Shown one piece after another: positions 1 to 8,109 of a stretch of 64,000 nucleotides of DNA. The DNA is from Phycisphaerae bacterium (GTDB lineage Bacteria; Planctomycetota; Phycisphaerae; Sedimentisphaerales; Sedimentisphaeraceae). The stretch covers positions 62,001 through 126,000 of the forward strand of contig JALWYQ010000010.1 of NCBI GenBank assembly GCA_027078365.1. Direction: 5' to 3'. The notes under the pieces are model-generated. The model worked only from the letters and a program-made list of their open reading frames with translations. It was not told the DNA's origin and did not search any database. The translations under genes and the position numbers were made by a program. Positions within the stretch are counted from its first letter, which is position 1. Every line of letters begins with the position of its first letter.

Positions 1-131
1 AACGTAGCTAGAACAATCCTTGAGTACTATCGTCTATATGGATGGGCTAGTTAACTCGAAATACTCTCGAAGTAATTTACAATTGATGTAATACTGATTT
101 AAAACACTATGTTGTATGGTGAGTTTGCGCA

Positions 132-167
132 TAAAAAAGGGGTGACTACAATATCGCAGTCACCCCT
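132..167 (-). terminator. Rho-independent terminator of the rpsA operon
   Basis: A perfect 10-bp inverted repeat (AGGGGTGACT / AGTCACCCCT, arms 138-147 and 158-167) is followed on the minus strand by a run of six T (133-138). It lies 27 bp after the rpsA stop, so it ends the minus-strand operon. Confidence 0.85.
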
Positions 168-193
168 GAATTGACTATAAAAAACCTTAAAGA

Positions 194-1972
194 TTAATCT
201 TCTTTTTCGCCAATCATACCTGGGTCAATCATGAGACCACCATCTAAACCACCGCGACGCTCACTAGATGAGTCGTTAGATTCTGCTGGAGTAGCATCTG
301 TAGCCTCAGACGCCGCAGCATCCTCTGCTGCCCATTGAACACGGCGCAAACTCAAGCCAATTTTACGAGAGTCTGTATCGACACGTAAAATCTTAACCTC
401 TAGTTCTTCGCCAAGCTTAACAACATCCTGTGGTTTTTCAATCTTGTGATCGGCAAGCTCTGATATGTGAAGTAATCCTTCAAGACCATCTTCTAGCTCA
501 ACAAAAACGCCGAAGTTTGTTATTTTTGTAACAGTTCCCTTTATCACCTGACCTGGCAAGTATGTTTCAGGGATTGCACGAATCCAAGGATCTTCTGTTA
601 GCTGCTTAACTCCAAGTGACACTCTCTGCTTGCTCTCGTCGACTTCAAGCACAACACATTGAAGCTGTTGCCCTTTTTCAAGTGCTTCACTTGGGTGATT
701 AAACTTCTTAGTCCAGCTTAGGTCTGAGATATGGATTAGACCATCAATACCTGGCTCAATAGAAGCAAATGCTCCATAGTTTGTTAGGCTTGTAATAGTT
801 GCAGTAACAACTGTACCTGCTGGATATTTCTGTGCAGCAACTGACCATGGATTCATCTCAAGTTGTTTGATACCCAATGAAATCTCTTGCTTGTCTTTAT
901 TAACTTCAAGAACTACAGCCTCAACTTCATCTCCAAGATGGAACATATCACCAGGGTGAACGATTCTCTTTGTCCAGCTCATCTCTGAGATGTGAACAAG
1001 TCCTTCGATACCTTCTTCAAGACGAACGAAAATACCGTAGTTCATAATGTTAACTACGCGACCCTTAATCTTAGAGTTAACTGGGTAACGAGCTGCAACG
1101 TTCTCCCATGGACTCTCTTGTTTTTGTTTGAGACCAAGAGAAATCTTTTCGTTCTCTTTGTCAACACCGATAACAACACACTCAATTTCTTGGTCAAGCT
1201 CAACAACCTCAGATGGATGAGAAATTCTACCCCAACTAAGATCAGAGATATGGAGAAGACCGTCAAGGCCTCCAAGGTCAACAAACACACCAAAGTCTGC
1301 AATATTCTTGACAACACCTTTGCGCAATTGACCAACTTCGATATCTGAAATAATCTTTTCTTTGCTACTTTGACGTTCTTCTTCAATTAGCTTACGACGT
1401 GATACAACAATGTTTCTATTCTCTGTATCAATCTTTAAGATTTTACACTCAATCTCTTGGCCAATAAACCTGCTTATATCGCCAGGCTTGCGGATATCAA
1501 CTTGTGACGCAGGAAGGAATACTGGAACTCCGATATCAACAAGCAAGCCACCTTTGATACGACGAGTAACTGTACCCTTGACAACATCGCCTTCTTTAGA
1601 CTCAGAGATAATTTTCTCCCAGCCTCTGATTCTGTCCGCTTTACGTTTGCTAAGCAGAATCATTCCACCTTCAGCATCTACATCTTCAAGCAGAACTTCA
1701 ATCTCCTTGCCAGCAACGATTTCTTCTGGATCGTCAAACTCGCTTACATCAACAACGCCTTCACTCTTGAGACCAATCTCAACGATTACGTCGCTACCGA
1801 TGCGTTCTACAATCTTACCTTTAAGAATCTTTCCCGGAACTAGCGCCTCAACTTTTGCGTCAAGAACGCCTTCTAGCATCTTCTCATGCTCATCGGTAAA
1901 GAACGTTTCCAATTGTGCTGAAATCTCTTCTTCAGAAATTCCCCACTTACCATAAATATTAAAATCAACCAT
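194..1972 (-). CDS. rpsA: 30S ribosomal protein S1
   Basis: Ribosomal protein S1, the 30S-bound RNA-binding protein that helps load mRNA. The 592-residue protein holds six tandem S1 (OB-fold) repeats separated by short linkers; the last four are closely similar and carry the typical GLVHISE / GLLHISD box. It ends in a low-complexity acidic/serine tail. An open frame extends upstream to 2053, but I chose the ATG at 1972 because the protein then begins at the expected position before repeat 1 and GGGAG lies upstream, although about 14 nt away. It is the last gene of the GAF-PP2C/cmk/plsC/ispH/rpsA operon; cmk, plsC, ispH and rpsA are a common bacterial neighbourhood. The ~196-nt gap to ispH is unusually long and can fold, see findings. 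Confidence 0.95.
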   Translation of the reverse strand: MVDFNIYGKWGISEEEISAQLETFFTDEHEKMLEGVLDAKVEALVPGKILKGKIVERIGSDVIVEIGLKSEGVVDVSEFDDPEEIVAGKEIEVLLEDVDAEGGMILLSKRKADRIRGWEKIISESKEGDVVKGTVTRRIKGGLLVDIGVPVFLPASQVDIRKPGDISRFIGQEIECKILKIDTENRNIVVSRRKLIEEERQSSKEKIISDIEVGQLRKGVVKNIADFGVFVDLGGLDGLLHISDLSWGRISHPSEVVELDQEIECVVIGVDKENEKISLGLKQKQESPWENVAARYPVNSKIKGRVVNIMNYGIFVRLEEGIEGLVHISEMSWTKRIVHPGDMFHLGDEVEAVVLEVNKDKQEISLGIKQLEMNPWSVAAQKYPAGTVVTATITSLTNYGAFASIEPGIDGLIHISDLSWTKKFNHPSEALEKGQQLQCVVLEVDESKQRVSLGVKQLTEDPWIRAIPETYLPGQVIKGTVTKITNFGVFVELEDGLEGLLHISELADHKIEKPQDVVKLGEELEVKILRVDTDSRKIGLSLRRVQWAAEDAAASEATDATPAESNDSSSERRGGLDGGLMIDPGMIGEKED

Positions 1973-2012
1973 AAAACTATAATTCTCCCGCGGAGTTTTA
2001 AAATACGTTAAA

Positions 2013-2067
2013 CTATTTACGCCCCGCGTTTCACGCAAATAGCTCCCCTGCACGACCGTCGCACAGG
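2013..2067 (-). promoter_or_regulatory. Structured leader between ispH and rpsA
   Basis: Two potential RNA hairpins lie in the long ispH-rpsA spacer. One pairs 2013-2021 with 2034-2042 (8 of 9 plus a wobble), the other pairs 2047-2056 with 2058-2067 (10 positions, two G-U wobbles, tight loop). Neither is followed by a T run. A role in translational autoregulation of S1 is only an inference. Confidence 0.35.
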
Positions 2068-2168
2068 TTAAGGGTTAACATTTGTGCACCTCTAACAATC
2101 CATTAGATTTGCCACTATTTCCAGCTGACCACCGCAGTCAGCATACCTTATTATACAACTCGTAGATT

Positions 2169-2999
2169 TTATAGTTTCTCTAGCTCTTCAACAAACTCAC
2201 GAATTACCCAATCTGGCGTCGATGCGCCGGCTGTTACCCCTGCCACATTCATACCAGAAACCATCTTCTCGTCTAACTCATCCTTATTCTGAAGATGGAA
2301 CGTGTTATTATTGTACTTTTTGCACAATTCTGCAAGCTTTTTTGTGTTGGCACTATGTTTTCCTCCAAGAACAAACATTACATCAACACTCTTGCAAAGC
2401 TCAGCGGCTGATTCTTGGCGTTTAATTGCCTCACCACACAATGTGTTTACTACCTTAATTTCAGCAAATCCATGTTGCATTATAGCAGATACCATATCGC
2501 CAAAATGCTGAGGCGATTGAGTTGTCTGGCAAATAACACCTAACCTCTTATTACTACCAATCTTAGCTATTTCATCTACCCCATCAACAACAATAGCACT
2601 GTCAGTACTTCCACGTATAGCCTGCACCTCTGGATGCCCGTGATCTCCGACAATAACGACTTGATAACCGTCTGCTTCGAGATCATTCGCTATATTTTGG
2701 ACTCGTTTAACCAAAACACATGTAGCATCTGTAATCTCTAAGCCTCGGTTTTTTATCTCATCTATTTGCTTTCTCGTTGCTCCGTGAGAACGAATCAAGA
2801 CCCTGCCACTCTCAATCTCATCAATACCATCAACAGTTTTCAACCCCTTTTGGGCCAGTTTTTCTACCACATCTGCATTATGGATGATAGGGCCAAAACT
2901 ATAAAAGCCCCCATTTTCTTCAAGAGTTTGTTCGGCTAAACTTATCGCCCGGCGTACACCGAGACAAAATCCGCATTTTTCTGCTACAACAACCTTCAT
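2169..2999 (-). CDS. ispH: 4-hydroxy-3-methylbut-2-enyl diphosphate reductase
   Basis: Last enzyme of the MEP isoprenoid pathway; it reduces HMBPP to IPP and DMAPP using an iron-sulfur cluster. The 276-residue protein has the three cluster cysteines in family-typical settings: GFCLG (C12), DATC (C94) and NTLCGEAIKRQ (C188). The family motifs IIHN (H40), RSHG (H72) and DHGHPEV (near 120) are also visible. Length is normal for a stand-alone IspH; in many clostridia the protein is fused to S1, whereas here rpsA is a separate gene directly downstream. ispE, another gene of the pathway, is at 39.4 kb. AGAGAAG lies just before the ATG. Confidence 0.95.
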   Translation of the reverse strand: MKVVVAEKCGFCLGVRRAISLAEQTLEENGGFYSFGPIIHNADVVEKLAQKGLKTVDGIDEIESGRVLIRSHGATRKQIDEIKNRGLEITDATCVLVKRVQNIANDLEADGYQVVIVGDHGHPEVQAIRGSTDSAIVVDGVDEIAKIGSNKRLGVICQTTQSPQHFGDMVSAIMQHGFAEIKVVNTLCGEAIKRQESAAELCKSVDVMFVLGGKHSANTKKLAELCKKYNNNTFHLQNKDELDEKMVSGMNVAGVTAGASTPDWVIREFVEELEKL

Positions 3000-3048
3000 A
3001 TTTCTTCTCTTTAGATGTTATTTTTCAGCAATTCCTGAGTCCAAGACT

Positions 3049-3705
3049 TTAGTCTGTATATATAAATTCCTCACGCTGAGCCTTTTTGCGCAGCTGAGCT
3101 TGCATTGAACGCATCTGATCGGTTAAGATTTGAGCAAAACCTTCTTCACCGGCTTCTTTGATTTCTTGCGGAGAATAATACCTGCCAACCATTACATTTA
3201 CCTCTCCACGTTTTGGATATTTTTGCCCCTTTGGCCAAAGCTCATACATGCCATCAATCACCATAGGCACAACACCAGCATTGCCGCGGCGAGTCAAAAG
3301 TCCAAAACCTGGCTTTATCTTAGCAATTTTACCATCTACCGTCCTAGTGCCTTCTGGATAGAGACAAACGGCATTGCCTTCTTTGAGCCTTGCAACAACG
3401 GCTTTCATCGCAACGATATCGCTTTCGCCTCTGCGCAGAGCAATCGCATTTAGAGATTTCATTATTGGACCCAAGACTTTCACTTCAAACAAGGAATCTC
3501 TCGCTACAAAAGTAAGCCTTCTCTTACTTGCAACCGCACAAAGAACTGGGTCTAAAAAACTCTGATGATTACTAAGAAGCAAAAACGCCCCTTCCTTTGG
3601 GATATTCTCACAACCCTCAAATCTCAGACGCCAAAAGACGTGTCCGATTACCATAACAATAAATCGAACGAGTGAATACCAAAGATCTTTTATCCACTTT
3701 ATCAA
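3049..3705 (-). CDS. plsC: 1-acyl-sn-glycerol-3-phosphate acyltransferase
   Basis: Membrane-associated acyltransferase that makes phosphatidic acid from lysophosphatidic acid. The 218-residue protein has an N-terminal hydrophobic stretch (about 9-25), the catalytic HX4D motif (NHQSFLD, H47-D52) and the substrate-binding YPEGTRT motif near residue 117. The start appears to be TTG at 3705, 4 nt after the cmk stop, with AAGGAAA of the cmk end serving as ribosome-binding site; no suitable ATG lies nearby. The gene sits between cmk and ispH in the operon. Confidence 0.92.
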   Translation of the reverse strand: MIKWIKDLWYSLVRFIVMVIGHVFWRLRFEGCENIPKEGAFLLLSNHQSFLDPVLCAVASKRRLTFVARDSLFEVKVLGPIMKSLNAIALRRGESDIVAMKAVVARLKEGNAVCLYPEGTRTVDGKIAKIKPGFGLLTRRGNAGVVPMVIDGMYELWPKGQKYPKRGEVNVMVGRYYSPQEIKEAGEEGFAQILTDQMRSMQAQLRKKAQREEFIYTD

Positions 3706-3709
3706 TTTT

Positions 3710-4369
3710 CTATTTCCTTACAATCTCTAAAATAACCCTAACAACCTCATCAATACTCATATGGCTAGTATCAATCTCTATTGCATCAGCTGCTTTTTTT
3801 AGCGAGCCAACCTCTCGATTCCTGTCAGAACAATCTCTTGCAATAATCGCATCTTTAATTTCTTGCAAATCACATTTCTCACCCCGTGCTTGGAGTTCTT
3901 TAAAACGCCGATTAGCTCGCTGGTCCACATCTGCGTTGAGATATATTTTAACTTCTGCATCCGGAAACACCACACTGCCTTGATCTCGTCCTTCAGTTAC
4001 TATGCTACCCTGCTCTTTTGCAAATTGCCTTTGCAATTCAACAAGACTCTCTCTTAGTATTGGTGCCGCTGCAATGAAATGAACGTTCGCCGTTACCTGC
4101 GGAGAGCGAATTAAGTCACTACAATCAACTCCATTTATCTCAACTACAGTTTTGTTATTTTCAGAAGAAAATTTCAACTCGGTTTTATCAAATAGTTCTT
4201 TGATTTTGGCTGAATCTTGCAAGTCTAGCCCTGCATTCATGGCCATAAGAGTTAGAGCACGATACATCGCCCCAGTATCAAGAAAGCTTATTCCAAGCTC
4301 TTTTGCTAATAGTTTTGATATCGTACTCTTGCCGCTACCAGCTGGCCCATCGATAGTTATAATGCCCAT
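3710..4369 (-). CDS. cmk: Cytidylate kinase
   Basis: Phosphorylates CMP and dCMP to the diphosphates. The 219-residue protein begins with the P-loop GPAGSGKST (8-16), followed by DTGAMYR and the EGRDQGSVVFPDA motif typical of Cmk. Normal length. Its ATG is 6 nt downstream of the GAF-PP2C stop and plsC starts 4 nt after its own stop, so the genes are very likely translationally linked. Confidence 0.95.
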   Translation of the reverse strand: MGIITIDGPAGSGKSTISKLLAKELGISFLDTGAMYRALTLMAMNAGLDLQDSAKIKELFDKTELKFSSENNKTVVEINGVDCSDLIRSPQVTANVHFIAAAPILRESLVELQRQFAKEQGSIVTEGRDQGSVVFPDAEVKIYLNADVDQRANRRFKELQARGEKCDLQEIKDAIIARDCSDRNREVGSLKKAADAIEIDTSHMSIDEVVRVILEIVRK

Positions 4370-4375
4370 GCGATA

Positions 4376-5662
4376 TTACACTTTCGAAACATCAACTTTA
4401 ATATTGACAATACTAGTATCATCTAACTGCGGCGCAAGTCCGACAAAACGACGACGATAACGCAATAGATTTTTTACCATTATCTCTGCGGACCAATTAT
4501 CGTATTTCGCTAGAACAGCTAGCATATTGTCAAGTCCCCACAATTTTCCATCAAAATTAACGGCATCAATCAGCCCATCGGTGTATAGAACAAAAGAATC
4601 TCCATCTTGGAGCTTGATAGATGTAACAGTATAGCTAGCGTCTTTATCGATACCTAGTACTAAACCTCCTTGGTCAAGGCTTTCTAGATTTCCATTGCTT
4701 AGCTTTATAGCTGGTTCGTGACCACAGTTGCAATATGTCATTGTCATTGCCTTAACATCTATCATGGCAATAAACATTGTGATAAACTCTCCATCACGAC
4801 AATCTTTACACGCCTTTTCATTGAGATTTTTTACTATCTCTTCAAGACATACATCACCACAATTATCACCACAGCTAGAAGCGATTTGCTTAACGTATGC
4901 CCTGAGACCGCCACTAAACATCGCCATCATAATCGCCGCAGGAATCCCCTTGCCAATCACATCAGCTATGGCGGCAACGAAAGTATGTTCGTTGACTTTG
5001 ATAAAATCATATAAATCTCCGCCAACGTTAAAGCAAGGTCTGTAGGTGGCGTAAATATCAAATCTTGGAACTTTAGGAGCCTTTTTAGGTAGCATTCTTC
5101 GCTGGATAACACCTGCAAGTCTCATCTGCTCCTTCATGTGCGCACCCTCAAGGGCTTGACTATACAAACGCGCATTTACTATTGCAACCGCACATTGCGA
5201 CGCCACCATTCTGGCAAGTGCAACTTCGTCATCACTGAATCGTTTGACTTTTGGACTGTATAATCTCAAAACCCCTATAGGCTTTTCTTTATACATCATT
5301 GCAACAGTAAGTTGGCTAGCAATACCCTCACGAGCAGCGGCTAGTGGGTATTTTACACGAGAGTCCTTTCTCATGTCGTTAACAACAACAGCACCACCTT
5401 CAAACGCCTCTTTAATCACAGGGTCGTCTTTGCTAACATCACCTTTATTCTTATACAACTCACTCAGGCCATAGGTAGAGCTCATCTTAAGTTCGTTAGT
5501 CGCTTCATCTAATAGCCTTATAGAACATGCGCGAACCTTAACTATATTGACCGCTATTTCAGCAAGTCTATCTAGCACCTCCTCTAGCGAGAGGGTACCA
5601 GCCACCATGGTGGTGATATTGTATATGTCAGGCGAAATATTTGTTTTTCTTAACAGAGCCAC
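4376..5662 (-). CDS. GAF domain / PP2C-type (SpoIIE-like) serine phosphatase
   Basis: Probable signalling phosphatase of the RsbU/SpoIIE type. The 428-residue soluble protein has a GAF sensory domain at about 10-165 and a PP2C-like phosphatase domain at about 190-420, with the metal-binding GGDLYDF and DVIGKG motifs and the late YTDGLIDA motif. Such enzymes normally dephosphorylate an anti-sigma-factor antagonist, but no partner of that type is visible in the window. The start is GTG at 5662; there is no nearby ATG. It is the first gene of the cmk-plsC-ispH-rpsA operon, which is an odd partner for a stress-type phosphatase. Ligand and substrate are unknown. Confidence 0.85.
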   Translation of the reverse strand: MALLRKTNISPDIYNITTMVAGTLSLEEVLDRLAEIAVNIVKVRACSIRLLDEATNELKMSSTYGLSELYKNKGDVSKDDPVIKEAFEGGAVVVNDMRKDSRVKYPLAAAREGIASQLTVAMMYKEKPIGVLRLYSPKVKRFSDDEVALARMVASQCAVAIVNARLYSQALEGAHMKEQMRLAGVIQRRMLPKKAPKVPRFDIYATYRPCFNVGGDLYDFIKVNEHTFVAAIADVIGKGIPAAIMMAMFSGGLRAYVKQIASSCGDNCGDVCLEEIVKNLNEKACKDCRDGEFITMFIAMIDVKAMTMTYCNCGHEPAIKLSNGNLESLDQGGLVLGIDKDASYTVTSIKLQDGDSFVLYTDGLIDAVNFDGKLWGLDNMLAVLAKYDNWSAEIMVKNLLRYRRRFVGLAPQLDDTSIVNIKVDVSKV

Positions 5663-5728
5663 GAAACACCAATTTTTCTAAGCCTATAAAACCTTAACCC
5701 AATTCCTTGTTAACCATTTAAGTTTGGA

Positions 5729-5757
5729 ATTATAAACGGATTTGAAAAAGATTTACA
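5729..5757 (-). promoter_or_regulatory. Candidate promoter of the GAF-PP2C/cmk/rpsA operon
   Basis: A perfect -10 (TATAAT, plus-strand 5729-5734) lies about 67 nt before the GTG start; 17 nt upstream is only a weak -35 (TGTAAA). Confidence 0.4.
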
Positions 5758-6079
5758 CGTTAAACGGTTAGTTTTAATATCTTTTTTTACCATCGCTACA
5801 ATCAGAAACAAAAGAGTGTCGCCTTGTTAAAATGCGTAATCTAGCTAATTTTTAAAAAAATTTACACGTATCTCAAAGGTTTCTGCTACATATTATTGGA
5901 CCCATAAAGTTGCTAAATCGAACAACAACAACGCAACTACCCTTCAACACTAGACTTACAACAAAAAAACACTTCAGATTCGCCATGTTTCGCATCTTTC
6001 CTATTTTGACTTTTTTATTAACGAAAAAAAGTTGGCTATTCCGAGAACTATTTTAGCAAAGCACCCTAGATTGCCTATT

Positions 6080-6106
6080 TTGACAGCAAGTATGGGAACT
6101 GATAAT
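6080..6106 (+). promoter_or_regulatory. Candidate promoter of the B12-binding-like gene
   Basis: A perfect TTGACA (6080-6085) is followed after 15 nt by GATAAT (6101-6106, 5 of 6). The spacing is short, and the transcript would start almost at the AGGAGA ribosome-binding site (6115-6120). Confidence 0.4.
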
Positions 6107-6128
6107 TTAAAAGCAGGAGACACAAAAA

Positions 6129-6869
6129 ATGATTAAAGAAAATACACTGGAAAGATACATGGAGGCATTGCTAGAGGGGGATCGTCAAGGTTGTAGAAAA
6201 GTAGTCGAAGAAACTCTTCAAAGCGGTATACCTGCCAACCAAGTGTATATGGATTTAATCTGGCCCATAATGGTTGAAATAGACATTCTTTACAGAAATG
6301 ACAAGATAGATTCTGCTCAAGAATCAATGGCTACTCGTATCAACAGAACATTGGTTGATCAATTGCAAAACAAATTACCACGCAAAGATTCACGCCACAG
6401 AAGAATCGTTGTATGTTGTTCATCAAACGAACATGGTGAACTAGGCGGTCAAATGATTGCAGATTTGTTTGAGAGTGATGGCTGGGAAGTAAGATTCCTT
6501 GGCAGTAGTGTTAACAATGATGACATCCTATCATTTATTCATGGCTTTGTACCAGACATACTACTCGCATACGGCACAACGCCACAAGAAGCTCCAAACA
6601 TTAGAAGACTAATAGATACAGTTAAAGCTGTAAATGCATTCCCTGAGATGAAAATAATGCTATCTGGCGGCATCTTTAATAGAGCCGAAGGTCTCTGGGA
6701 AGAAATTGGTGCAGATTTGTACGCCCCAACGGCAGAAGAAGCTATCAGAGTAGCATCTATGAGTGAAAACGATCTATACACTCCTACACGTACAATAAAT
6801 AGAAGAAAACACACAAAAAAAGCTGGCTCATTGCCCGCAAAACTATTGGCTGATATCGCCAAAGACTAA
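6129..6869 (+). CDS. B12-binding-domain-like protein (CarH/MerR C-terminal type, no DNA-binding domain)
   Basis: Two domains are visible in 246 residues: a helical cap region (about 5-85) with the IDSAQESMATR signature of the B12-binding-2/CarH helical domain, and a Rossmann-type B12-binding fold (about 90-210) with GGQMIADLFESDGWEVRFLG. In cobalamin-binding CarH-type domains the lower-ligand motif reads ExHELG; here it reads E101-H102-G103-E104-L105-G106, so the histidine is one position early and Gly replaces it. Cobalamin binding is therefore doubtful. No HTH is present. The C-terminal ~35 residues are basic. The start has a strong AGGAGA 8 nt upstream. It is monocistronic or weakly linked to the EIIA-like gene. 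Function unknown; a light/B12 or redox sensory role is speculation. Confidence 0.7.
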   Translation: MIKENTLERYMEALLEGDRQGCRKVVEETLQSGIPANQVYMDLIWPIMVEIDILYRNDKIDSAQESMATRINRTLVDQLQNKLPRKDSRHRRIVVCCSSNEHGELGGQMIADLFESDGWEVRFLGSSVNNDDILSFIHGFVPDILLAYGTTPQEAPNIRRLIDTVKAVNAFPEMKIMLSGGIFNRAEGLWEEIGADLYAPTAEEAIRVASMSENDLYTPTRTINRRKHTKKAGSLPAKLLADIAKD

Positions 6870-6883
6870 ATAACAAAATACCT

Positions 6884-6962
6884 CTTAGCTAAACCTTGCA
6901 AATTAGCTAAGCCTAGCAATCAAGAATTACCCCTATAGCTCCCGTACCACAAGTGCGGGAGC
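6884..6962 (+). terminator. Two adjacent hairpins after the B12-like gene
   Basis: First a perfect 9-bp inverted repeat (CTTAGCTAA / TTAGCTAAG, 6884-6892 and 6903-6911), then a 7-bp GC-rich one (GCTCCCG / CGGGAGC, 6938-6944 and 6956-6962) followed by a weak T-rich stretch. Probably a transcription end, but neither has a strong U tract. Confidence 0.45.
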
Positions 6963-6992
6963 ATTCTTATATTGGAAAAATACGCAAAATAT

Positions 6993-7021
6993 TTGTAATA
7001 GCGATAATTTGCGACTATAAT
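6993..7021 (+). promoter_or_regulatory. Candidate promoter of the EIIA-apt-aroB cluster
   Basis: TTGTAA (6993-6998), 17-nt spacer, perfect TATAAT (7016-7021), about 50 nt before the ATG at 7071. Confidence 0.55.
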
Positions 7022-7070
7022 CCTGACTACTTTTTAGGACTGTAAAATTCGATTCAGAATAGGGTAAGGC

Positions 7071-7529
7071 ATGCAGATAACGGATATACTTAAACCTAGT
7101 TGTATCATCGCTCCGCTGGAGAGTAACAGCAAAGACGATGCAATTACACAACTCATTGACGTATTAGATAAGAATGGTTTACTTAAAGATAGGGACCTTG
7201 TTTTTGAGTCTGTCATGCAGCGCGAAAAGACACGTAGTACTGGCATAGGAAACGCTCTTGCAATACCCCACGGTAAGAGTGACGGTGTTGATAAGTTAGC
7301 GATGAGTATTGGAATTCTAAAAGAAGCTATCGAATTCGACGCTATAGATTCAAAGCCTGTTAAAATAATCGTTCTTCTTGCATCGCCATCTTCCCAAACT
7401 GGACCACACATTCAGGCCTTAGCCGCTATCAGCACACTAATGATAGATAACGAGTTCAAGACGATGCTTGAAAATGCGCAAAGCCCAGAGGAAGCATTTG
7501 AATTAATAAAAAAGAAGGAAGCAAGATAA
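7071..7529 (+). CDS. PTS EIIA-type (PtsN/fructose family) phosphocarrier protein
   Basis: A single EIIA domain of the fructose/nitrogen (PtsN) family, 152 residues. The phosphorylatable histidine is H67 in NALAIPHGK, preceded by RSTGIG. No membrane or EIIB/EIIC component is nearby, which favours a regulatory (EIIA-Ntr-like) role over sugar transport; the window contains no HPr or EI to support either. AGGG lies 6 nt before the ATG. It is followed 43 bp later by apt, so the three genes apt, aroB and this one probably form a transcription unit. Confidence 0.85.
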   Translation: MQITDILKPSCIIAPLESNSKDDAITQLIDVLDKNGLLKDRDLVFESVMQREKTRSTGIGNALAIPHGKSDGVDKLAMSIGILKEAIEFDAIDSKPVKIIVLLASPSSQTGPHIQALAAISTLMIDNEFKTMLENAQSPEEAFELIKKKEAR

Positions 7530-7572
7530 AGCCTCTTAACAATCAACATTTAAACCGATTCGGAGAAGCCAA

Positions 7573-8094
7573 ATGCCAGCAGTCAATCTTAAAGACTACA
7601 TAAGAGACATACCAGATTTTCCAAAGCCTGGCATACTTTTTAGAGACATAACACCTTTGCTAGAAGATGCAAAAGCCTTTAATAAGGCGATTGAGCTCTT
7701 AGCAAATCAGTTTAAAGACGCTAATATAGATTCAATTGCTGCGGTAGAAGCTCGTGGATTCATATTCGGTTCTGCTGTTGCAATGCATATGGGAGTCAGT
7801 TTCGTTCCTATCCGTAAGGCTGGAAAACTTCCATACAAGACTAATAAAATCAGCTATGACCTTGAATACGGCCAAGACACTCTTGAAGTTCATCAGGACG
7901 CATTTGTAAACAACAAGAATGTTTTAATCATTGATGATCTTCTTGCAACTGGTGGAACTCTCTGCGCAGCCTGCGAATTAGTTGAAAAATCAGGAGCAAC
8001 CATTGCAGGCATCTCTTGTTTGATAGAACTGGAAGAGCTAGGCGGCAGGGCTAAACTTGCAAACTACGATTTACGCTCCATAATAAAATACTAA
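7573..8094 (+). CDS. apt: Adenine phosphoribosyltransferase
   Basis: Purine salvage enzyme converting adenine and PRPP to AMP. The 173-residue length is typical. Visible motifs are FPKPGILFRDITPLL near the N-terminus, the EARGF substrate loop and the PRPP-binding VLIIDDLLATGGTL (about 117-130). GGAGAA precedes the ATG. Next gene aroB begins 15 nt after its stop. Confidence 0.95.
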   Translation: MPAVNLKDYIRDIPDFPKPGILFRDITPLLEDAKAFNKAIELLANQFKDANIDSIAAVEARGFIFGSAVAMHMGVSFVPIRKAGKLPYKTNKISYDLEYGQDTLEVHQDAFVNNKNVLIIDDLLATGGTLCAACELVEKSGATIAGISCLIELEELGGRAKLANYDLRSIIKY

Positions 8095-8109
8095 GAGGCA
8101 TCTGCTAGA

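Larger units (their letters stand above)
5663..6128. other. AT-rich divergent intergenic region
   Basis: 466 bp between the minus-strand operon and the B12-like gene. Apart from candidate promoters at each end, the only pattern seen is the word TTTACACGT occurring twice (5752-5760 and again near 5860), about 108 bp apart. No coding potential seen. Confidence 0.5.

Noticed and set aside
992-1955. Long reading frames antisense to rpsA
   Set aside because: They are shadows of the S1 repeats, with no ribosome-binding site and no family resemblance.
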